Shown here: positions 7,632 through 16,563 of the stretch, piece by piece
Numbering within the stretch: position 1 is the stretch's first letter
Layout of the letters: every line of letters starts with the position of its first letter
Assembly (NCBI GenBank): GCA_022711465.1
Contig: JAKLEZ010000001.1
Span: 620,001 to 684,000 of the forward strand
Direction of reading: 5' to 3'
DNA length: 64,000 nucleotides
Origin: Planctomycetota bacterium
Lineage (GTDB): Bacteria; Planctomycetota; Phycisphaerae; UBA1845; PWPN01
The notes under the pieces: generated by a model
Told to the model about the DNA's origin: nothing
The model's database searches: none
What the model saw: the letters and a program-made list of their open reading frames with translations, nothing else
Program-made: the position numbers and the translations under genes

Positions 7632-7664
7632 CCCGCAAGAGGTTGTGCTTGTGGATCTTGCGGG
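7632..7664 (+). promoter_or_regulatory. Stem-loop at the predicted 5' end of the FG-GAP transcript
   Basis: CCCGCAAGA (7632-7640) pairs perfectly with TCTTGCGGG (7656-7664) across a 15-base loop. Its position at about +2 of the predicted transcript suggests a 5'-protecting or regulatory hairpin. There is no T-run after it, so it is not an ordinary terminator. Confidence 0.4.
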
Positions 7665-7768
7665 TCACAACAGGCGGCAAGCCACCTTCGGCGGGCAGAG
7701 GGCGCGCGGGGGGGTGTTTGTCTGCCTGGAAATGACGACCACAGCACGAGCAAAAGGATGCGTTGCGC

Positions 7769-10700
7769 ATGGCGGGATATCGCAAGAGCCTCGGCATTGG
7801 CACAGTCACGGCGATCGGCCTCCTGCTGTCTCTGCCCCTGGTCGTCGGACAGGGTTGCCCGTCCACCACACCTGGCCGCGTCGTACCCATCGGCGGCGCC
7901 TGGTCTACTGGCGGATGGACGACTGGCGACGACACGACGGGGGGCACCTCCTCGACGTCACCGCGGCTGGTCTTCACCAACCCGCTTTCGGATGTCAGTA
8001 TTGAGATGGGCGACTCGATACTGGTTCAGTGGACTGAACAGGACCTGGCGGCCACTGCGGCCATCACTCTGCTGCTTGATCCCGATAACATCTACGGTAA
8101 CGGCAACGAGCTGGTGGTGATGCCCCTGGCCCTGGCCAGCGACCAGGGCAACGTCGGGTCGTTCCTGCTGAATACCGGCCTGTTCAATCTGCAGGCTGCG
8201 ACCTACCGGATCGTGGCCAAAGTCACGGATGGGACCAACCCGGACATGCTGGTTACCGCGACCGGGCGCATTCTGCTTTACGGCCACGGCCTGTTGCCGG
8301 GGAACATGGCCCCCACGATCAGCATGCCGGAGCCGGCCATCAACCTCGGAGCGGCTCAGGGTGACACGGTCGCGATTCAGTACTGCGGTAACGACCCCGA
8401 CGCCGACGGCAAGATGCCGTCGACCAAACCTGACATTGTCCTGATGCTCGACTACGACAACGACCCGACGAACGACATCGACGGCGTGGTCGACTACTTC
8501 CTGACCAACGGCCTGGGTGATCGCCAGACCGTGTTCACCCGCATGTGTGCCGCGGGCAGCTACCCGGCACCGCTGGAGGACATTTTCACCGAGGTCCCGA
8601 CAGCGCTCACGCTGGACAAGGTCATCATCCTGAGCTGCGGCAAGGACAACGGCTGCGGGCTGATCATTCAGGTCCCGCTGACGGACGCCCAGGGCAACCC
8701 GGTGTTGGACAATCAAGGCAACCCGATCATGGTCAACCAGCTGACCGGCCCGAGCAGTTTCACCCTGTCGATTGACGTGGGCATTATTCCTCTGCGGGAT
8801 GATGGCAGCCCGTACTACGTGCGCGGTTTGGAATGGGACCGCGTCAATCTGCCGGTCAACGCGTATGCCCCGGGCACGATCAGCGTCACCGGCATGGGCG
8901 CCGGCACCATCGACCTCGGTAAGGTCGGACGGACCGTCACCGGCACGCGGTTTCTCGGCTTCAACGCCGGTGACCAGGCCGGCTCGGGCGGTACCGATGT
9001 CGGCGACATCAACAACGACGGCGTGGACGACTTTGTCATTGTCAGCCGCTACGGTCGGGGTTACGAGATTGGCAACGTCGGAATGGCCCACCTGATCATG
9101 GGCCTGGCCGACGCCCAGAAATTCGGGAGTGAAGTCCCCCTCAACAGCATCACGACGACCTATCCGGGAGCGATGTTCTACATGCCGGCCACATCCGGCA
9201 CCACGGGGATCACCTCCGCGTGCCGAATGGGAGACGTCACTGGTGACGGCCGGCCGGACTTCATGCTGGGCGTGCCGCACGTGGAGATTTTTCCCGAGGA
9301 CCACGACGACGACCCTTGCGACTGCTGCGGGGAGAACAACATGCCTTCCTGCAACTTCGACTACCTGCCGAACCCGGAGACGAACGATCCCTCCTGTGGC
9401 GAGGTTCTGGGCGATGCCATGACCGGGTATGACTATCGCGAGTTTGGTAACTGCACCAACGATCTGGATGTGACCAGGTCGACCCCGATCGATGGCGGAT
9501 ACGCGTTTCTGATCGCCAGCGACAACAACGACACCACCCCCTACGACCTGGCAAGTTCGTCGTTTCCCAGCGTGCTCGCGCTGGACAGATGCGGGAGTGA
9601 TCGGATCGACGGCGCCGGCTGGCTCGGAGCCCGGTTCCGAGGCGCGTGGTACACGAACGAGGAAGTGGCTCTGAACATCAGTCAGACGGTCACGCCGTCA
9701 TCCATCATCCCGGACAATCAGTTCGGCGAAACGGTTCGGACGATGCCACCCATGGCGGTCAGCGGCGGCGGGCTGAGCGCCGCGGCCTCGCGATTCGGCA
9801 CGACGGTGCTGATCTCGTCGCCCAACGCCTGGGGCGGGCGAGGCAACGTGGTGGTCACGCCCAACAATGATTTCATCAACATGACGGACATCACGGAGAT
9901 TCCCAACAACAGCCAGTCCATTCCCGTCTATGACAAGGTCGGAGACTGCCCGGGGTGCGGCCGAACCTACTGGTTTCCCGCGTACACGGCGATTATCGGC
10001 AGGGCTGCGGGCGACCATCTGGGTTACGGTGCGGCGGCGGGCGACTACAACCTGGATGGCAGCCAGGACATCCTATGCGGGGCGCCCGGAGCCAGCCGCA
10101 ATGGGGTTCAGCGGGCTGGCATCGTGTACGTGATCTTCGGGCGGCCCGATTGGCCGACCATCGATCTGCAGACCCTCAACCCGCCGCGGATGGAGATCTG
10201 GGGAACGCGTCAGGATGACGGATTTGGCTCGATGCAGGCCATTGTCGGCGACATGAACCAGGACGGTTTGCCGGACATCGGGCTCAGCGCCCAGTATGCC
10301 GATGGGCCCGGCGGCACGGACTCGGGTTTCATCGGGATTGTGTTTGGCGGCCGCCGGCTCACTGGGGAGAACATTTTCAGCGTCGACCAGATCGCGACGG
10401 CCCAGCTTCCGGGCGTACGGTTCTACGGCACGCAGCCGGGCGGGCACGCCGGCTCAGTGATCAGCAATGTCGGCGACTTCAACGGCGACAACATGGATGA
10501 CCTCCTGATCTGCGCGTCGGACGAGTACCGCACGGTGGACGGCATCCGGCGGCACGGCGTGGCCTACCTGATCTTTGGCGGGCCGCACCTCCGCAATCAG
10601 AGCTTCAACCTCGACCAGGTGGGCACCGCCTCCCTGCCGGGCATCATCTTCGTCAGCCCCTACGCCGCGGATACCGCGGAAGAGGCTCCGATCGACTTCG

Positions 10701-10864
10701 TCTCTGCCGCCGGCGACATCAACAGCGACGGTTTCGACGACATCATGCTCGGCGTCAGCAAGGCCGACTACATCAACCCGCTCGAGCCCAGCCAGCGGCG
10801 CATCGACTCCGGCGAGATGTACCTGATGTACGGCAGCAACACCGGATCAAACTCGATGCAGTAA
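7769..10864 (+). CDS. Secreted FG-GAP repeat (integrin-alpha-like beta-propeller) protein
   Basis: The 1031-residue protein starts at ATG 7769 with AAAGGA ten bases upstream. An N-terminal signal segment (GTVTAIGLLLSLPLVVGQGC) ends in a cysteine, but the preceding residues are not a standard lipobox, so lipidation is uncertain. At least six calcium-binding FG-GAP loops are visible, among them GDINNDGVDDFVIVS, GDVTGDGRPDFMLGVP, GDYNLDGSQDILCGAP, GDMNQDGLPDIGLSA, GDFNGDNMDDLLICA and GDINSDGFDDIMLGVS. This indicates a seven-bladed, metal-stabilised propeller in the second half, preceded by about 400 residues of beta-rich domain. The role is probably cell-surface binding. The stop TAA overlaps the aroK ATG (TAATG), an odd coupling for such different genes. 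Confidence 0.88.
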   Translation: MAGYRKSLGIGTVTAIGLLLSLPLVVGQGCPSTTPGRVVPIGGAWSTGGWTTGDDTTGGTSSTSPRLVFTNPLSDVSIEMGDSILVQWTEQDLAATAAITLLLDPDNIYGNGNELVVMPLALASDQGNVGSFLLNTGLFNLQAATYRIVAKVTDGTNPDMLVTATGRILLYGHGLLPGNMAPTISMPEPAINLGAAQGDTVAIQYCGNDPDADGKMPSTKPDIVLMLDYDNDPTNDIDGVVDYFLTNGLGDRQTVFTRMCAAGSYPAPLEDIFTEVPTALTLDKVIILSCGKDNGCGLIIQVPLTDAQGNPVLDNQGNPIMVNQLTGPSSFTLSIDVGIIPLRDDGSPYYVRGLEWDRVNLPVNAYAPGTISVTGMGAGTIDLGKVGRTVTGTRFLGFNAGDQAGSGGTDVGDINNDGVDDFVIVSRYGRGYEIGNVGMAHLIMGLADAQKFGSEVPLNSITTTYPGAMFYMPATSGTTGITSACRMGDVTGDGRPDFMLGVPHVEIFPEDHDDDPCDCCGENNMPSCNFDYLPNPETNDPSCGEVLGDAMTGYDYREFGNCTNDLDVTRSTPIDGGYAFLIASDNNDTTPYDLASSSFPSVLALDRCGSDRIDGAGWLGARFRGAWYTNEEVALNISQTVTPSSIIPDNQFGETVRTMPPMAVSGGGLSAAASRFGTTVLISSPNAWGGRGNVVVTPNNDFINMTDITEIPNNSQSIPVYDKVGDCPGCGRTYWFPAYTAIIGRAAGDHLGYGAAAGDYNLDGSQDILCGAPGASRNGVQRAGIVYVIFGRPDWPTIDLQTLNPPRMEIWGTRQDDGFGSMQAIVGDMNQDGLPDIGLSAQYADGPGGTDSGFIGIVFGGRRLTGENIFSVDQIATAQLPGVRFYGTQPGGHAGSVISNVGDFNGDNMDDLLICASDEYRTVDGIRRHGVAYLIFGGPHLRNQSFNLDQVGTASLPGIIFVSPYAADTAEEAPIDFVSAAGDINSDGFDDIMLGVSKADYINPLEPSQRRIDSGEMYLMYGSNTGSNSMQ

Positions 10865-11394
10865 TGAACCTTGTCCTGATCGGGTATCGCGGCTGCGGGA
10901 AGACCACTATTGGGCGGCTACTCGCATCGCGGCTCGGGTGGTCTTTCGTGGACACCGATGCGCTCATCGAGGAAGGGACGGGGGCCACGATCCGGGAGCT
11001 GTTCTCCGATGGTGCGGAGCAGGCCTTTCGGGACCTGGAGAGCGAGGTGGTGGCGGAAGTGGCCCGGCGTGATCGGCAGGTCATCAGCACCGGTGGTGGT
11101 GTCGTGCTCCGGGCGTCCAACCCGGCGGCGCTCAAACGGAACGGCAAGATCGTCTGGTTCACCGCCCCGGCGGAAGTGCTCTGGCGGCGGATTCTGGGGG
11201 ACAAGGCGCGGTTGGTGAACCGCCCCCCGGCGGACCGAAGCCGCGGCCTTGAGATCGTGACCAGGGCTCTAGCCGTACGCGAGCCGCTGTATGCCCGGTG
11301 GGCGGATGTTGTGATGGACACCCGGCACCGATCGCCGGCTGAGCTTGTGGACGAGGTCCTGGCGGCCCTGCACATCCCCTTCGAGCGAGCCTGA
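10864..11394 (+). CDS. aroK: Shikimate kinase
   Basis: The 176-residue P-loop kinase phosphorylates shikimate at O3, the fifth step of chorismate synthesis. Walker A is GYRGCGKTTIG near the N-terminus. FVDTDALIEE provides the magnesium-binding DxD, FRDLESEVV the shikimate-binding FRxxE, and ISTGGGVV the substrate-binding GGG. The LID arginine lies in ARLVNRPP. The ATG shares one base with the stop of the upstream FG-GAP gene, and no separate ribosome site is obvious, so translation probably depends on termination of the upstream frame. aroA follows after 17 bases, an ordinary aro pairing. Confidence 0.95.
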   Translation: MNLVLIGYRGCGKTTIGRLLASRLGWSFVDTDALIEEGTGATIRELFSDGAEQAFRDLESEVVAEVARRDRQVISTGGGVVLRASNPAALKRNGKIVWFTAPAEVLWRRILGDKARLVNRPPADRSRGLEIVTRALAVREPLYARWADVVMDTRHRSPAELVDEVLAALHIPFERA

Positions 11395-11411
11395 AAGGAC
11401 GCAGGATTGAG

Positions 11412-12692
11412 ATGAGACTGGTTGGCACGGCATCCCGCCTCAGAGGGACGGTCGCGATTCCCGGTTCGAAGTCGCATTCGATCCGGGCGGTGTGCCTGGC
11501 GGCTCTGGCCGACGGCGCGAGCCGGATAGAAGCCGGGTTGGAGTCCGCGGACACGCTGGCGGCGATTGACGCCTACCGGGCGCTGGGCGCGACCATCGAG
11601 ACGTTGCCGGGGCGATGGCTGATCCGAGGCACGGGGGGGCGACCGACCGCGCCGGCCAATGTCATCGATGTCCGCAACTCCGGGACCACGCTGCGACTGG
11701 CCTTGGGTTCGGCCGCCCTGCTGCTGGAGCAAGCCGCGGTATTCACCGGTGACGACCAGATCCGCCGCCGGCCGATCGGACCGCTGGCCCAATCCCTGAC
11801 CGACCTGGGGGCTGACGTCCGCAGCACGCTCAACAACGGCTGCGCCCCGGTTGTGGCCCGTGGCCGCCTCTGCGGGGGTAAGACCCGCATCGAAGCGGTC
11901 ACCAGCCAGTACCTCTCCAGCCTGCTGATCAACTGCCCGCTGGCGGATGGGGACTGCGAGATCGACGTTCCGCTGCTGAACGAGCAACCCTACGTGCACA
12001 TCACCCTGGGCTGGCTGGATCGCTGCGGGATCCGTCTGGAGCGGGACGGACTGAAGTGGTTTCGCATCCCCGGCGGCCAGGGCTACCGGGCGTTTGACGC
12101 TCGCGTGCCGGCCGACTTCTCCTCGGCCACGTTTTTCCTGGCCGCCGGCGTACTGGGCGACAACGACGTGCTCGTCGAAGGGCTGGACTTCGGGGACACG
12201 CAGGGCGATAAGGCGGTGGTCGATTACCTTCGGGCGATGGGGGCCGACATCGAGATCGGGCCCCAAGGTGTCCGCGTGCGGCCGGGCCGGCTGACCGGCT
12301 GCGAGATTGACATGAACGCCACGCCTGACGCCCTGCCGATGATGGCCGTGGTCGGCTGCTTCGCCCAGGGGCGCACCTTGCTGGTCAATGTACCCCAGGC
12401 CCGGCTCAAGGAGACCGACCGGATCGCGGTCATGAGTCGCGAACTGGCCAAGCTGGGCGCCCGGATCACGGAACGGCCGGACGGCCTGGTCATCGAACAG
12501 AGTGATCTTCGCGGGGCGAGGGTGGAAGGCCATGGCGATCATCGCGTGGTCATGGCCCTGGCGGTTGCGGCCACGGCCATCGCCGGCGAGACGCGGATCA
12601 GCACGGCGGAGGCGATGGAAGTGACTTTCCCCACGTTCCTGGGGTGCATCACCGGCCTCGGGGCCGCCTTGCGCCTGGAGCCGGACGCCTGA
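11412..12692 (+). CDS. aroA: 3-phosphoshikimate 1-carboxyvinyltransferase (EPSP synthase)
   Basis: The 426-residue enzyme joins phosphoenolpyruvate to shikimate 3-phosphate. The substrate-binding start AIPGSKSHSIRAV is present with the catalytic Lys of GSKS. RNSGTT in VIDVRNSGTTLRLALG is the PEP-binding loop. TSQYLSSLL, the conserved DFSSATFFLAAG and LKETDRI (catalytic region) all appear in order. The glyphosate-relevant loop reads NSGTTLR, where class I enzymes usually have NAGTAMR, so a class II-like PEP site is likely. The length is normal. It is in the same unit as aroK and is followed 11 bases later by a histidine phosphatase. Confidence 0.95.
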   Translation: MRLVGTASRLRGTVAIPGSKSHSIRAVCLAALADGASRIEAGLESADTLAAIDAYRALGATIETLPGRWLIRGTGGRPTAPANVIDVRNSGTTLRLALGSAALLLEQAAVFTGDDQIRRRPIGPLAQSLTDLGADVRSTLNNGCAPVVARGRLCGGKTRIEAVTSQYLSSLLINCPLADGDCEIDVPLLNEQPYVHITLGWLDRCGIRLERDGLKWFRIPGGQGYRAFDARVPADFSSATFFLAAGVLGDNDVLVEGLDFGDTQGDKAVVDYLRAMGADIEIGPQGVRVRPGRLTGCEIDMNATPDALPMMAVVGCFAQGRTLLVNVPQARLKETDRIAVMSRELAKLGARITERPDGLVIEQSDLRGARVEGHGDHRVVMALAVAATAIAGETRISTAEAMEVTFPTFLGCITGLGAALRLEPDA

Positions 12693-12703
12693 TCGTTCCC
12701 CGC

Positions 12704-13369
12704 ATGGCCATGAACCACGAGCCCATGACCGAACTGATCGTCTTGCGTCACGGAGAGACGTGGTGGAACGTCGAAGGCCGCCTTCAGGGCCACCTGGACA
12801 GCGGCCTGAGCCTGCTGGGCGTGCTTCAGGCGGAGGCCATCGCCCGGCGGCTTGGCCAGGAGCGGTTTGCCGGGCTGTACAGCAGCGATCTGGGCCGGGC
12901 CCTGCAGACAGCGGAGCCGATCGCCCGGGCCACCGGCCTGGCGATCATGACCGACTCGCGGCTGCGGGAACGCAACCTGGGGTTTTTCCAGGGGCTGACC
13001 ATGGCCGAGATCCTGGAGCGGTTTCCCGACGATCACCGCCGGTTCGTCTCCGGCGAGCCCGATCATGTGGTCCCCGGGGGCGAGAGCGGCCGGCAACGGT
13101 ACGAGCGCACCGTGACCTGTGTCAACGAGATTGCGGCCAGGCACGCCGGTGAACGGGTGTTGATCGTGACCCACGGCGGTGTCCTGAGCGGCCTGCTTCG
13201 CCGGGCGCTGGGTGTGGACCTGGCGATTCCCCTGAGCTACCGGCTGTTCAATGCCACGATCAACACGTTCTTTGTGCGGCAGGGAGCGTGGAAGCTGGGC
13301 AGCTGGGGCGACATTCACCACCTTCGCGACATCGGCACGATCGAAGCCGGCGCCGAGGCGAACGCGTGA
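12704..13369 (+). CDS. Histidine phosphatase superfamily protein (phosphoglycerate-mutase-like)
   Basis: About 221 residues from ATG 12704; ATGs at 12710 and 12725 are equally possible starts because the conserved core begins MTELIVLRHGETWWNVEGR. The catalytic RHG histidine, the second arginine in SSDLGRALQTA, the proton donor Glu in RERNLGFFQG and the second histidine in IVTHGGVL are all present. The family includes cofactor-dependent phosphoglycerate mutases, alpha-ribazole phosphatase and broad acid phosphatases; the sequence does not tell which. Its place between aroA and a chorismate-synthase-like gene suggests one transcript but gives no known role in aromatic synthesis. Confidence 0.85.
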   Translation: MAMNHEPMTELIVLRHGETWWNVEGRLQGHLDSGLSLLGVLQAEAIARRLGQERFAGLYSSDLGRALQTAEPIARATGLAIMTDSRLRERNLGFFQGLTMAEILERFPDDHRRFVSGEPDHVVPGGESGRQRYERTVTCVNEIAARHAGERVLIVTHGGVLSGLLRRALGVDLAIPLSYRLFNATINTFFVRQGAWKLGSWGDIHHLRDIGTIEAGAEANA

Positions 13370-13463
13370 CGGGCGATGCCGGAACTCTGGTGGAAGCGCG
13401 TTCGGATCGGGTATTATGGCCTTGGTATCGGGCTTGCGCATTTGAGCCGAGGGAGGCCGAATC

Positions 13464-14780
13464 ATGCTGGGTTGCGATCTGGGTACGATGTTCCGGACCA
13501 CGGTGGCGGGCGGTTCCTACCAGGAGGGTCTGACCATCCATCTACAGGGCGTGCCGCCGGGGCTTCTGGTGACGGAGGAGCAGATCTACGAGGACCTGTT
13601 GATCCGCAAACCCGGGCAAGGCGATCTCACCTCGCCGCGGCGTGAGCCGGACATTCCGATCATCTACAACGGGGTGAACGCGGCGGACACGATGCCGGGT
13701 TTCACCAACGCCGGGTACACGAACGGCACCCCGATGGTCATTCTCATTCCGAACCTGGACCGGCACTTCGAGCACATCGAGCAGTACCAGTCCACGAACC
13801 GGACACCGCGGCCGGGTCACGCCTCCTACGCCTCTTACATGAAGTACGACCAGTGGGACGATGCCATCGGGGCGGGCATTTTCAGCGGGCGGTATACCTC
13901 GACGATCGTGGCCGCGGGCGTGGTCGCCAAGCGGGTGTTGGCCGATCATGGCATTGAGGTCACCGGGTACGTGAAGGAGGCCGCCGGGGTGGTTGGGCCG
14001 GACATGCCGATCGAGGAGATCCGGGCCCGGGCGGAGGCCTACCGGCGGGTGCGCAAGGTTCACGACCCGATCTGGAATTACGTCTACAAGGCCAGCCGGA
14101 TCAAGCCGGGCATGCGTCTTCTCGAGAAGCTGGCGGTGCTCAAGGAAGTCGAGGACCTCATCGAGCGTTTTGCCCAGATCCCGATGAACGAGGATGAGGT
14201 TCGGGCGGAATATGGCGTTCATCCCCAGCTCTTCTGCCCCGACCTGGCGGCCGCCGACGAGATGTTCGACCGCATCGTGACGATCAAGAAGGCGGGCGAC
14301 TCGAGCGGCGGCGTGGTCGAGGTCCAGGCCACCGGTCTGCCGGCCGGCATGGGCGAGCCGGTGTTCAAGAAGCTGGACGGCGAACTCGGGCGGATGCTGA
14401 GCATCGGGGCGGTCAAGGCGGTTGAGATCGGGGCCGGTGTTCAGGTCAAGGACATGACCGGCTCGCAGTGCAACGATCAGCTCTTCGCCAGGGACGGGAA
14501 GGTCTACTTCGGGAGCAACAACGCCGGCGGCCTCACCGGGGGCCTGACCACAGGCCAGACCCTTGTCGTCCGGCTCACGGTCAAGCCCACGCCGACGATC
14601 AGCAGGGATCAGCACACGATCGACAAGGTGTCCAGGGAGGAGACGGTGCTGAAGGCGGTGACGCGCAGAGATCCCACCCTGGTTGCCCGGATCTGGCCGG
14701 TGGCGGAGGCCTTCACCGCCCTGGTTCTGCTCGATCACCTGATGATGCATCTTGGCTACCAGGCGTTGTGGCGGAAGTAG
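13464..14780 (+). CDS. aroC: Divergent chorismate synthase
   Basis: The 438-residue protein is clearly related to AroC (5-enolpyruvylshikimate 3-phosphate to chorismate, using reduced FMN): GVPPGLLVTEEQIYEDLLIRKPGQ, LTSPRREPD, RPGHASY with the conserved His119, SGGVVEVQATGLPAGMGEPV, and NAGGLTGGLTTGQTLVVRLTV-type closing motifs. It departs at signature sites. The N-terminal GESHG is GGSYQ (Tyr19 where the catalytic proton-donating His is expected). The GGG(R/H)xSxR flavin motif reads GAGIFSGR, nearer to the clostridial HFSGR form. The C-terminal RHDPC is RRDPT. It is longer than the usual 350-390 residues, with an extra helical segment around residues 190-260. GGGAGG lies seven bases before the ATG. 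It may be a working variant or a paralogue with another reaction. Confidence 0.8.
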   Translation: MLGCDLGTMFRTTVAGGSYQEGLTIHLQGVPPGLLVTEEQIYEDLLIRKPGQGDLTSPRREPDIPIIYNGVNAADTMPGFTNAGYTNGTPMVILIPNLDRHFEHIEQYQSTNRTPRPGHASYASYMKYDQWDDAIGAGIFSGRYTSTIVAAGVVAKRVLADHGIEVTGYVKEAAGVVGPDMPIEEIRARAEAYRRVRKVHDPIWNYVYKASRIKPGMRLLEKLAVLKEVEDLIERFAQIPMNEDEVRAEYGVHPQLFCPDLAAADEMFDRIVTIKKAGDSSGGVVEVQATGLPAGMGEPVFKKLDGELGRMLSIGAVKAVEIGAGVQVKDMTGSQCNDQLFARDGKVYFGSNNAGGLTGGLTTGQTLVVRLTVKPTPTISRDQHTIDKVSREETVLKAVTRRDPTLVARIWPVAEAFTALVLLDHLMMHLGYQALWRK

Positions 14781-14791
14781 GACCCGCGGGG

Positions 14792-15331
14792 TCATTCGAT
14801 GGTGATGCGGCCGGCGCCGGCCCCGACGCGGACGGTCTTCTGGCGTCCCCCCAGGGCGATCACCACGGTACCCGGCGAGGAAGGCCCGCCGAATCGGTCG
14901 AAGACGAGGGTATCCGGGCCGCCGAAGTCGAAGGATGCGATGGCGGCGCCTTCGTAGGGTGGCTCGCCGAGTTTGACCGTGTAGATCGCGGAGGGATGAT
15001 CCGGATGGGGCATGTCGACCAGGGTATAGGAGTTGGCCGGCACGCTGAAGGTCACGCTCTGCTGCTTGACCGTCTTGATGGCCTGAACCTGGGCCAGGCG
15101 CAAGTCGGCGGCGAGCCTCCGGGCGGCCAGGTCGACCGCCTTGCCCTGAAGGGCGTTGGCGAACCTGGGGATGGCGATGGCCGAGAGCACGGCCATGATC
15201 GCCATGACCACGACCGCCTCGATCAGCGAGAAGGCCGCTGGCCGGCAGCTCGCGCACCCACGGCACTTGGCGCGACCCACCCCAACCAGGTGTCGGCGTG
15301 ACGCTTGTATCACGGCTCCACCTCCCGCCAC
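14792..15331 (-). CDS. GspH/FimT-like pseudopilin
   Basis: The 179-residue minor pseudopilin has a long basic leader of about 33 residues, then a prepilin peptidase site A|FSLIEAVVVMAIMAVLSAIAIPRF. Ala rather than Gly at -1 is less common but tolerated in some pseudopilins. The C-terminal beta-rich part (DTLVFDRFGGPSSPGTVVIAL) resembles the GspH fold, where RFGxxS-type strands are common. It is the last gene of the minus-strand operon and overlaps the preceding gene by 22 bases. Its 3' end faces aroC with a gap of only 11 bases; a small hairpin (GACCC/GGGTC at 14781-14793) covers that junction. Confidence 0.8.
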   Translation of the reverse strand: MAGGGAVIQASRRHLVGVGRAKCRGCASCRPAAFSLIEAVVVMAIMAVLSAIAIPRFANALQGKAVDLAARRLAADLRLAQVQAIKTVKQQSVTFSVPANSYTLVDMPHPDHPSAIYTVKLGEPPYEGAAIASFDFGGPDTLVFDRFGGPSSPGTVVIALGGRQKTVRVGAGAGRITIE

Positions 15332-16563
15332 GAGCCCGGAACGATCTTCATGTTCGTGTCAACAAAGCCGGGGATCATGGCCTGGGCGAGCTGGGGGTCG
15401 TCGTTGCAGACAACCCCGTCGTACACCTGAAGGCCGCTTCCGATGATGCACCCCGTGATCGGGGTACCTGAGCCTTTCATCGAGATGTACGATGAGTCCG
15501 TCCAGACCAGCCCCTTGATGTAGGTACTCAGAGTGTCAAGCTTGTCGCCATCTTCGCTGTAGTCCACCCAGTCATCCCACTCCACCAGCGACGACTCCTC
15601 GAGCTGGAACACGACATTGCTCTGTGTGGAGAAGATCAGAATCGACGGATACGAATAGCCTGCCGGCTCGATGCGGAGCGGGCTCTGGAAGGTCACGGTC
15701 TGTGCTGTGTTGTAGAGGATCAACGTGCCCTTGATGCGGCTATTCTGCACCACCACCGGCCGGTTCGTGCAGTTGAGGGCATAGATGCCGTTGGCGTTGA
15801 TCTGCGACGAGGATTCGGAATTGCGGGTGGGTGTCAGAACATGCTCTCTCAGCCTGGCGGTCGTCCCGGCGATGCCGGCAACGGGTGTCGCCAGCGAGAG
15901 GTAGTAAGACAAGCTCGGCTGCGGGTAGCTCATCGCCGTCGCGGCGTACCTGGAGGGAGTCAGCTCGGAGGCAATGTAGGCGTTCCGGACAGATTCGAAG
16001 TAGGCGTTGTCCTCGGCGTCCGCATTGCCGTCGCTCCAGATGGCCCCGTTGGATCGCACGGGGCCCCGGGCAACGGCATCACTGGCCAGACCGAACGAAT
16101 TGTAGCCGAAGGCGGCAAAGGCCAACGCTGGATGCGGCCGCGGCGTCAAGGTCGCTTTGACCTTGTGCACGGCGTCGCCGACCGTGCCGGTGCTGGTCAC
16201 GATTAGACAATCGCGTTCATCGTCCGACAAGCTGCCGTCCGTGTCCACGGCCGTGATCGTGTACTCGCCCGGCCCAAATGTCTGGTTCGGAAACCACGTG
16301 CCGTTGGGCATGGTCTGCCGCCATGAGGGGTTGGCATACATGTAGTTGAACGCCTTTTCGACACCCGCCAGCGCGACGTGCTGGGCCTGGAGCGATTTCT
16401 GCAGGCTGCCGTGGATTCGGTGGTTCGCGCGAGCCACGGACAGGAGGGTGAAGCCGGTCATGGCCAGGATGGTGGCGATGCCGAGCACGAGGATGCACAC
16501 GGCCACGCCCCGACGGCGAGCGGCTCGGGAATGACCGCGACGGTCACCGCGTCTCCGCGTCAT
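15310..16563 (-). CDS. PilX-like membrane-anchored protein of the pilus/secretion operon
   Basis: The 417-residue protein starts with many arginines and a single hydrophobic helix (GVAVCILVLGIATILAMTGF), the arrangement of PilX N-terminal-type proteins that lack the standard prepilin motif. The large C-terminal region is beta-rich, with serine/threonine-rich segments. Stretches such as GPVRSNGAIWSDGNAD and IKGLVWTDSSYISMKGSGTPITGCIIGSGLQV resemble the beta-helix-like domains of large pilus-assembly proteins. It overlaps both neighbours (22 bases downstream, 20 upstream), so it is translated as part of the pseudopilin block. GspK-like tip function is possible, but the sequence does not prove it. 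Confidence 0.65.
   Translation of the reverse strand: MTRRRGDRRGHSRAARRRGVAVCILVLGIATILAMTGFTLLSVARANHRIHGSLQKSLQAQHVALAGVEKAFNYMYANPSWRQTMPNGTWFPNQTFGPGEYTITAVDTDGSLSDDERDCLIVTSTGTVGDAVHKVKATLTPRPHPALAFAAFGYNSFGLASDAVARGPVRSNGAIWSDGNADAEDNAYFESVRNAYIASELTPSRYAATAMSYPQPSLSYYLSLATPVAGIAGTTARLREHVLTPTRNSESSSQINANGIYALNCTNRPVVVQNSRIKGTLILYNTAQTVTFQSPLRIEPAGYSYPSILIFSTQSNVVFQLEESSLVEWDDWVDYSEDGDKLDTLSTYIKGLVWTDSSYISMKGSGTPITGCIIGSGLQVYDGVVCNDDPQLAQAMIPGFVDTNMKIVPGSWREVEP

Noticed and set aside
10773-12542. 589-codon open frame on the minus strand over aroK and aroA
   Set aside because: It lies antisense to two intact, motif-rich genes. High GC in third positions keeps the opposite strand free of stops. 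Its translation has no domain-like motif.
13542-15266. 574-codon minus-strand frame over aroC and the first pseudopilin
   Set aside because: It crosses two real genes in other frames and has no recognisable domain; it is stop-free because of base composition.
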